The notes under the pieces are model-generated. The model did no database searches. It was not told where the DNA came from and saw nothing but the letters and a program-made list of their open reading frames with translations. From Bog-473 sp963755495 (lineage in GTDB: Bacteria; Actinomycetota; Acidimicrobiia; Acidimicrobiales; RAAP-2): a stretch of DNA of 64,000 bases. Shown one piece after another: positions 58,364 to 64,000 of the stretch (positions are counted from its first letter, which is position 1; each line of letters starts with the position of its first letter). Location of the stretch: positions 372,001 through 436,000 of the forward strand of contig CAVWJS010000002.1 of assembly GCA_963755495.1 (NCBI GenBank), written 5' to 3'. The position numbers were made by a program, and so were the translations under genes.

Positions 58364-59791
58364 TCACTCCTTTGGTGGGTGCTTCGGAGCCGGCTCCCCG
58401 GCCAGCTCGATCAGCCGGCTCATTCCGTTCTCGATCCCCGCGGTGAGCACGTCAAGGTCCGGCGTGCTGTCGTAGTCGCCTGTGATGCCGAAATTCACCT
58501 CGCCGTTATAGGAGAAGATGGCGATGGAAATCCGGATCTGCCCACCCAGTGGTACATAGGGAAAGGCGCGGATCATCTTGCGTCCCACCGCGTAAAGCGG
58601 AAACTGCGGGCCGGGCACATTCGTCGTCACCGTGTTGACATTGCGCTGTGCGGCCCGGGTCGCCAGCCGCATGCCGAGTGCGAGCAGCATCGGTGGAGCG
58701 AAGCCCGACATGGATGTGAGCGCCTCCCCGGCCACGGCCTGTTTGGAGTCCTTGAGATCCTTCATCTGCTGGGTAATGGCGTGCAGTCGCTCGACCGGGT
58801 CCTCGAGATGGACGGGCAACGCGGCGAACATTGCCGACACCCTGTTCTCCAAGGTCCCGTCGCCCACCGCCTTGCCGCTGGCATCGCGCGGGCGAATAGA
58901 AACCGGGACCAAGGTGCGCACGACGCGGTCGACGGTCTCGCCCCGAGAGTGCAAGAGCTGGCGGAACCCATTGGTGATCGAAGCCAGCACGACATCGTTG
59001 AAGGTGCCCCCCAGGCTCCGTCTGACGAGCTTGATGTCCTCGACCGTGGTCGAGGCCCAGGCGTAACGACGGTGGGGTCCGATGGGCCCGTTCAGGCTCG
59101 ACACCGGAGGTTGACGGACCAGTCCGGCCATGGCGACCACGCCCTGTCCGACCTCCCTGGCGTGGGAGAGCAGCTGGCGCACGCCTCGGGTCGATGCTTC
59201 GACGGCGCGGAGTTGCTCATAGGGCGACCGCACGATGTTGGTGATGGAGGAGAGTGCCAGATGGGTCCCGCTAGGGGCGCGTCGGGGTGACCACGGCGTC
59301 AGCTCTCGTCCGGGCGCGTCCGGGGAGAGATCCATGATCACGGCCAACAGGTCCGTTCCCGACACGCCGTCGACCATGGCGTGATGTGTCTTGGCCAGCA
59401 TGGCCCAGTGCCCGCCCTCCAGGCCCTCGACTACCCAAATCTCCCAGAGCGACTTGGTCCGATCGAGCTGCTGGGACATGACGCGCCCCACCAGCTTGCG
59501 CAATTCGTCGTCGCTGCCCGGATGCGGCAGCGCAGTGTGCCGAAGGTGGTACTCAATATTGAAATGCGGATCGTCCACCCAGACCGGTCGTCCCAACTCA
59601 AATGGGACGAACTTCACTACCTGGCGGTAGCGCGGGACGAGGGCGAGTTTGGCCTCCACCATGGAAACGATGTCGGTGAAGGGCGGTTGGGGTCCCTCGA
59701 AGATCGCGACCGAGGCGATGTGCATGTGGCTGACGCCGTCCTCAATATGGAGGAACGAGGCGTCGAGCGGACTCAGCCGATCAGTGCTCAC
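58364..59791 (-). CDS. Wax ester synthase/diacylglycerol acyltransferase (WS/DGAT)
   Basis: A 475-residue acyltransferase with the catalytic HHAMVDG (residues 136-142, HHxxxDG), the N-terminal LSPLDASFLHIEDG and the C-terminal GPIGPHRRYAWA and NVPGPQFPLYAVG motifs. It esterifies acyl-CoA to diacylglycerol or long alcohols, making storage lipid. A patatin gene lies 12 bp upstream on the same strand, suggesting a neutral-lipid operon. Confidence 0.93.
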   Translation of the reverse strand: MSTDRLSPLDASFLHIEDGVSHMHIASVAIFEGPQPPFTDIVSMVEAKLALVPRYRQVVKFVPFELGRPVWVDDPHFNIEYHLRHTALPHPGSDDELRKLVGRVMSQQLDRTKSLWEIWVVEGLEGGHWAMLAKTHHAMVDGVSGTDLLAVIMDLSPDAPGRELTPWSPRRAPSGTHLALSSITNIVRSPYEQLRAVEASTRGVRQLLSHAREVGQGVVAMAGLVRQPPVSSLNGPIGPHRRYAWASTTVEDIKLVRRSLGGTFNDVVLASITNGFRQLLHSRGETVDRVVRTLVPVSIRPRDASGKAVGDGTLENRVSAMFAALPVHLEDPVERLHAITQQMKDLKDSKQAVAGEALTSMSGFAPPMLLALGMRLATRAAQRNVNTVTTNVPGPQFPLYAVGRKMIRAFPYVPLGGQIRISIAIFSYNGEVNFGITGDYDSTPDLDVLTAGIENGMSRLIELAGEPAPKHPPKE

Positions 59792-59803
59792 GACCTTCTC
59801 CCC

Positions 59804-60787
59804 TCACGAAGAGAATGAAGCCACGCCCGCAGCGGACCTCACGGAGCCCAGGCCGGAGAGGGAGGGGTTGGAGAGGATTCTTTGCCGGGTCTCTTCGTAG
59901 GCGACGTCGATCACCCGCGGGGCGCGATTCTCCGCCATGGCCCACAGGCCCATGGCGTGGCGTGCCTCGGGACCTGGTTCGAGCCGTAGCACCGACGTGC
60001 CGTGGGCTTCGAGTCGGGTGATCTCGCGTTCGAGCCGGCGGTGCACGGACCACCGCAGGAGCCAGTCGGCCCCGATGGCGCGCCCGTGGGTCGCTGACAT
60101 GGACGAGATGACGACCACCGTGTCGAGCTCCTGCGTCCTGAGCACGTCGGTGTTGGTGCTCGAGTGCACACCCCCGTCGAAGTACTCCACGCCGCCGATG
60201 GTGATCGGTGCGAAGTACCCCGGGATGGCACAGGACGCCAACACGGCCGAGGCCAGGGAGGCGGTGGGTGAACCCTGGCGACCAAAGACGACACGCCCTC
60301 CGTCGGAGCGCCGCGCCGCACAGATCCATAGCCCGTCCGGCCAGTCGTCACCGATCAACTCGTTCAGCGCTTTCGCTCTTTCGCTGATGTTGATGCGGCC
60401 CCGGGGCAGCAACGTCATGGCGGCGACGTCGGGCCGGAAAGCCAGCGGCCGGCGGACGGTGCGCCTGATCAGGTCGGGGGAAGGGGTGTTCCACGGTCGC
60501 AAAAGCGATAGGACAGAGGGCACCGGGAGTGGGTTCTCGTCGGGAAGAATCCGCTTGAGGAGTGCCCCTCCCTGCGGTGACATCGGTTTGCCGTAGGCCG
60601 AGGCGGCGAGATCGGTCGCGGGGACGCCGACCCGGAGCGCGGCCCCAGTGACCGAACCGGCCGAGGTGCCGACAATGATGTCGGCCTCGCCGGCATCCCA
60701 GTGTGCTTCGCGCTCGAGCGCCGCCAACACGCCAGCCTGATACGCCTGCCCGACGACCCCGCCGGCACCGAGTACCAACCCGATCAT
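59804..60787 (-). CDS. Patatin-like phospholipase
   Basis: A 327-residue serine acyl hydrolase. The oxyanion loop is GLVLGAGGVVGQAYQ, the nucleophile elbow is VGTSAGSVTGA, and the Asp of the dyad is in VEYFDGGVHSSTNTD. It cleaves acyl ester bonds of lipids. It overlaps the likely transcription unit with the downstream WS/DGAT gene, so both synthesis and turnover of lipid may be co-regulated. No signal peptide is seen. Confidence 0.93.
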   Translation of the reverse strand: MIGLVLGAGGVVGQAYQAGVLAALEREAHWDAGEADIIVGTSAGSVTGAALRVGVPATDLAASAYGKPMSPQGGALLKRILPDENPLPVPSVLSLLRPWNTPSPDLIRRTVRRPLAFRPDVAAMTLLPRGRINISERAKALNELIGDDWPDGLWICAARRSDGGRVVFGRQGSPTASLASAVLASCAIPGYFAPITIGGVEYFDGGVHSSTNTDVLRTQELDTVVVISSMSATHGRAIGADWLLRWSVHRRLEREITRLEAHGTSVLRLEPGPEARHAMGLWAMAENRAPRVIDVAYEETRQRILSNPSLSGLGSVRSAAGVASFSS

Positions 60788-60999
60788 GGGACGACCTTCG
60801 TCGTGGAGTAGCCGGGCAACAGTTTCATCTCCCCTGTCTACCCTTTGACCGGGTGCTCAAGCCGTCAACGAGGGGCAATGCCCCCGCCGTGCCGGCGTCG
60901 GCACAAACGGCATAATTGGCAGCCACCTCTTCTCATCCGATAGTGGTGATCCGAGATCGGAGAAGGCCGGCGGTAGGATCGACCGGAGGCGATGCGCTG

Positions 61000-61479
61000 A
61001 TGACAGCCAAGGCGATGACAGCAGAAGCGAAGCCGGTCCTGTGGCGAATCGGCGAGGTGGCGAAGCTGACCGGGGTCACCACGCGGACCTTGCGTTACTG
61101 GGAAGAGCTCGAGCTTCTGCAGCCCAGTAGCTATCGCACGAGCGGGGAGCGGCTCTATTCCCCTGCCGATGTGGCGAGGGTGACCCGGATCCGCAATCTC
61201 CAGGAGCTACTGGGCTTCACCCTGGCCGAAGTCAGGACGGTCCTGGGCACCGAAGATGTCGACGTGCTGGATCGGGTGCGCTCAGAGCTCAATGCGGGTG
61301 ACCTCTCCCCTGAGCGTCATCGTGAACTTCTCGACGAGGGCATCGTGGCCAACGACCAGTTATTGGCCAGACTGGACGAGATTCTGGGACGCATCCAGGC
61401 CTTTCGTGATGAGCGGGCGGGAACCGCGACGCGATTACGCGAGCGTCGTCGTCAACTGGACGAACCGCTGAGCGAGTAG
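61000..61479 (+). CDS. MerR family transcriptional regulator
   Basis: About 159 residues from ATG 61000. The MerR HTH reads LWRIGEVAKLTGVTTRTLRYWEELELL with the wing YRTSGERLYSPADVARV. A coiled-coil helix follows (IQAFRDERAGTATRLRERRRQ). There is no cysteine metal site, so the effector is unknown. GGAGG at 60986-60990 precedes the start; an upstream-extended frame begins at 60916. Confidence 0.88.
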   Translation: MTAKAMTAEAKPVLWRIGEVAKLTGVTTRTLRYWEELELLQPSSYRTSGERLYSPADVARVTRIRNLQELLGFTLAEVRTVLGTEDVDVLDRVRSELNAGDLSPERHRELLDEGIVANDQLLARLDEILGRIQAFRDERAGTATRLRERRRQLDEPLSE

Positions 61480-61544
61480 GGATCGCGCAACGTTTCTGGT
61501 GGCGCCGCCAGCTGACGCTGTCTCACAAAGGGCCCTTTCTCGCC

Positions 61545-61623
61545 CTCTCTAAGCAAAAAATTAGAAAACACTGTCCTCCGGTACGGATGCTCTCTAAGAT
61601 ATTCTAAACAATCTTTTAGAATA
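61545..61623. promoter_or_regulatory. AT-rich operator-like element upstream of the AAA ATPase gene
   Basis: TATTCTAAA (61600-61608) and TTTAGAATA (61615-61623) form a perfect 9-bp inverted repeat with a 6-base spacer. CTCTCTAAG is repeated at 61545-61553 and 61590-61598, and TTAGAAAA lies at 61561-61568. This block is far more AT-rich than the surrounding genome and starts 29 bp before the gene. Confidence 0.6.
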
Positions 61624-61651
61624 CTGAGCGAACCGATCGGGGAGCAGAGGA

Positions 61652-62827
61652 ATGAACAAGCGCGAGAACCCGTATACGCCGGGCGCCGGAAGGAAACCCC
61701 GCACCCTGGCTGGGCGTGACCAGGATTTGGAGAATTTTCAATCGCTGGTTGAGCGCCTCGATGCCGGATCGTACGAGCGAAGCCTCATCTACACCGGCTT
61801 GCGCGGGGTGGGAAAGACGGTTCTGCTCATGGAGTTCGACGTCTTGGCCAGCGAAGCGGGATGGGCCACGACAGATGTGCAAGAAGTCGGCTCGAACGCG
61901 GACTTCCGCACCACGTTCGCCGGCATGGCCAACCGCCTCTTGATGAACATGAGCCGGCGACACCGGGCCAAGCAACGCATTGAGCGCGCCCTTTCGGTGG
62001 TCAAGGCATTCAGCATCGCCATCCCGGGAGGGGTGGAGATCAAGCTCGACATGGACACGTCGTCGGGAGTGGCTGATTCGGGTGATCCCGAACGGGATCT
62101 GGCCGACCTCTTCCGGGAGATCGGTGAGGTGGCCCAGGCCAACCAGATGGGCGCTCTTTTCCTGATCGATGAGATGCAGAACCTCGATGCCGGGTCTCTC
62201 GCCGCCATCTGCATGGGGTTCCAGGCCATCAGCCGCGCCGCCCTCCCTGTCGCCATGGTGGGTGCAGGACTACCGGACCTCCGCGTCCGGCTCTTGTCGG
62301 CCAAGCCTTATGCCGATCGCCTCTTTTCCTACGAAGAGCTGGGACGTCTCCCCGAGCCGGCGGCCCGGTCGGCTCTGATCGGACCGGCTGCTGCCGCCGG
62401 CGCCTCGTATGACGAAGAGGCGGCTCGTCAGATAGTGCAGGAAGCCGCCGGATTCCCGTACTTCATTCAAGAATACGGGCGCGAGCTGTGGAACTTCGCC
62501 GACACCACGCCCATCACTATTGAGGATCTCGATGGAGCACGCGAGATCGTCAACGACAGTTTGGCTCGCAACTTCTTCGGCACCCGTTTCGAGATGGCCA
62601 CCGACACGGAGCAGCGTTATCTCTCCGCCATGGCCTCGCTTGGTGACGGCCCCTACCCGGTGGGGGAGGTGGCACATGCGTTTGGCGTGAGCGACCAGCG
62701 GCGAGCATCCATGCACCGCGAAGCGCTCATTCAAAAGGGCCTCATCTGGAGTCCACGCCGTGGACAGGTTGACTTCACGGTGCCGCTGTTCGCTGCCTTC
62801 CTCACGGAGAATCACCCAATCGGCTGA
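61652..62827 (+). CDS. AAA family ATPase (ORC/STAND-like ATP-binding protein)
   Basis: A 391-residue ATPase. Walker A is LIYTGLRGVGKTVLLMEF and Walker B is GALFLIDEMQNLD. A sensor-like AMVGAGLPDL follows, and a C-terminal winged-helix-like part is in VGEVAHAFGVSDQRRASMHREALIQKGLI. It resembles the ATP-binding proteins related to Orc1/Cdc6 and the ExeA type found across Actinobacteria. The role is unknown. It has its own AT-rich promoter region and no partner gene beside it. Confidence 0.75.
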   Translation: MNKRENPYTPGAGRKPRTLAGRDQDLENFQSLVERLDAGSYERSLIYTGLRGVGKTVLLMEFDVLASEAGWATTDVQEVGSNADFRTTFAGMANRLLMNMSRRHRAKQRIERALSVVKAFSIAIPGGVEIKLDMDTSSGVADSGDPERDLADLFREIGEVAQANQMGALFLIDEMQNLDAGSLAAICMGFQAISRAALPVAMVGAGLPDLRVRLLSAKPYADRLFSYEELGRLPEPAARSALIGPAAAAGASYDEEAARQIVQEAAGFPYFIQEYGRELWNFADTTPITIEDLDGAREIVNDSLARNFFGTRFEMATDTEQRYLSAMASLGDGPYPVGEVAHAFGVSDQRRASMHREALIQKGLIWSPRRGQVDFTVPLFAAFLTENHPIG

Positions 62828-63125
62828 CAGCTGCACGCAGGTCTGCCGCTGCGGTGCGCCATGCGAAGGGATGGCTCACCCGGACAAATCGGTAGTACAC
62901 TCCCAGTTGCTTACCTTCAACAGCGAGGGTTCCGTGAGGACGGCCGACGCCGCCCACCGCAATTCAACGGGCGCCCTGCGCCCGGCTCTTCTCCTTTCAA
63001 GGTTTGGCGTTGCGTCCTGGGCATTCTCCGTCCTCGGCCGGCGACTTCCTCCGAGGATTGGCTGGTTGTTGTGGTGAGCGGCGCAGGCTGGCCTTTGAGT
63101 TCGAGGTCCACGTAGTGCGCTTGTT
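62828..63125. other. Intergenic region
   Basis: About 298 bp without a recognisable gene, terminator or repeat. Confidence 0.4.
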
Positions 63126-64000
63126 ATGTCAATAGCCAATGAAGCGCCACGATTCGAAGTGGTCACCCATTTCGACGGGAGCGAAGCCACCGTAGTTTTG
63201 AGCGGCAGCGTCGAAAACGCCGCCGCCTTGGCCCTCGGTGCCGAACTCGACGCCGCGATCGACCGTCATCCCACTTCGATGATCCTCGATCTGGCCAAGC
63301 TCGACTTCATGGGACCGGCGGGCCTGATAGCAGTCACCAACGCCGAGAATCGACTGGCCTCTTTGGGTGTCATGTTGAAGGTCCAGTCCCCGTCGGCGCT
63401 GGTCAAGCGCTTGCTTGGCATCATGGAGCTGGCGGAGAGCGCCCGGCTCGACGAGTCCTCACCCGAGCACGGGCACCTCGGGCCCGAGCAGATGGCTGCG
63501 TTCAATGTGCCGACACAGCGGTTCGCGTCGAGTCTCTCCAGCAAGGACCTGCGGCGGCTCACCGGCATGCCGACGGATCCCGACGTTGTCGACGGCGCTC
63601 TGCGTCTCATTGTCGACCTGGCCCAGACCAGTATCGGAGCAGCCGACGGGGTGAGCGTGTCGCTCATGCGTCATGGCGCATTGTCCACCGTGGCGGCAAG
63701 CGATCAGACCATTATGGCGATGGACGCCAATCAGTACGCAACGGGCGAGGGACCGTGCGTCGACGCGTCCATTGAGGGTCATTGGTTTCACGCAGAGTCT
63801 CTGGACACCGAGGTGCGTTGGCCTTCGTTTACTCCTCGTGCTCGCTCGCTCGGGATCAAGGCGATCCTGTCCTCTCCACTCAAAGCGATGGATAAGCCGG
63901 TGGGCGCGCTCAACATTTACTCGCGCACGGCGGAAACATTCGAGGTTGGAGATCAGAAGGCTGCTGCCGTGTTCGCGGAGAAGGCGTCGGTGATCTTGAG
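63126..64000 (+). CDS. STAS-GAF domain signalling protein (3' truncated)
   Basis: The frame from ATG 63126 is open to the window end (291 codons, no stop). An N-terminal STAS domain reads HFDGSEATVVLSGSVENAAAL, SMILDLAKLDFMGPAGLIAVTNAENRL, as in anti-sigma-factor antagonists. A central helical part with MPTDPDVVDGALRLIVDLAQ leads into a GAF domain (ATGEGPCVDASIEGHWFHAESL, ILSSPLKAMDKPVGALNIYSR). An ANTAR output domain may follow beyond the edge. It is probably a sensor or regulator. Confidence 0.8.
   Translation, partial: MSIANEAPRFEVVTHFDGSEATVVLSGSVENAAALALGAELDAAIDRHPTSMILDLAKLDFMGPAGLIAVTNAENRLASLGVMLKVQSPSALVKRLLGIMELAESARLDESSPEHGHLGPEQMAAFNVPTQRFASSLSSKDLRRLTGMPTDPDVVDGALRLIVDLAQTSIGAADGVSVSLMRHGALSTVAASDQTIMAMDANQYATGEGPCVDASIEGHWFHAESLDTEVRWPSFTPRARSLGIKAILSSPLKAMDKPVGALNIYSRTAETFEVGDQKAAAVFAEKASVIL

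Overview
The window is a high-GC actinobacterial chromosome segment centred on the replication origin. Gene order matches the Mycobacterium origin neighbourhood: gyrA-gyrB-DUF721-recF-dnaN-dnaA on the minus strand, then rpmH-rnpA-yidD-yidC-jag-rsmG-parA-parB on the plus strand, then cwlM-trxA-trxB...murJ-DUF6049 on the minus strand and cca on plus. Further right lies the Rv0046c-Rv0058-like block ino1-padR-DUF5318...rpsF-ssb-rpsR-rplI-dnaB. Secreted repeats of the GYYLV/GGVFTFGDA type, WS/DGAT wax-ester synthase genes and DUF6049 suggest class Acidimicrobiia or a close relative. That placement is inferred from family content, not from a marker-gene tree.

Layout. 0-9 kb: quinone/isoprenoid tailoring genes (geranylgeranyl reductase, MenG/UbiE methyltransferase, UbiA-like membrane protein), an SRPBCC protein, RNase D, an acyl-CoA ligase, an aldo/keto reductase and a dCTP deaminase. 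9-20 kb: signal peptidase I, a RodZ-like protein and the replication-initiation operon; the dnaN-dnaA gap is the best oriC candidate. 20-27.5 kb: rpmH to parB, with a 1.1-kb gene-free stretch carrying two parS sites. 27.5-36.4 kb: CwlM-like pseudo-amidase, thioredoxin system, a small membrane protein, DegV, MurJ, DUF6049 and the CCA-adding enzyme. 36.4-43.3 kb: inositol-phosphate synthase with its PadR regulator, PanB, the S6-SSB-S18-L9 operon and DnaB. 43.3-50.3 kb: glutamine amidotransferase, an MFS exporter and a MoxR/DUF58/transglutaminase operon. 50.3-57.4 kb: a phosphate block with a secreted repeat protein, pstSCAB, a peroxiredoxin and an orphan OmpR/PhoB-type response regulator. 57.4-64 kb: DUF2505, WS/DGAT plus patatin (neutral lipid), a MerR regulator, an AAA ATPase behind an AT-rich operator-like element, and a STAS-GAF protein cut by the window edge.

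How they work together. The core encodes chromosome replication and segregation (DnaA/DnaN/DnaB/gyrase/SSB, ParAB-parS), membrane insertion (YidC, LepB) and envelope building (MurJ, CwlM). The most interesting regulatory observation is an ungapped 67-nt module with GTTCA-like repeats at 22-nt spacing. It lies at the same distance upstream of both pstS and the secreted repeat-protein gene and suggests a shared phosphate-starvation promoter.

Quality caveat. At least 15 genes are interrupted by frameshifts, many in homopolymer runs and several in normally essential genes (parB, trxB, murJ, cca, rnd). They cluster at 0.6-3.4 kb and 27.3-34.9 kb, while 9-27 kb and 44-64 kb are nearly clean. I read most of them as assembly indels, not true pseudogenes. 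Coordinates of frameshifted genes are spans across the shifts. No tRNA, rRNA, CRISPR array or insertion sequence was recognised.
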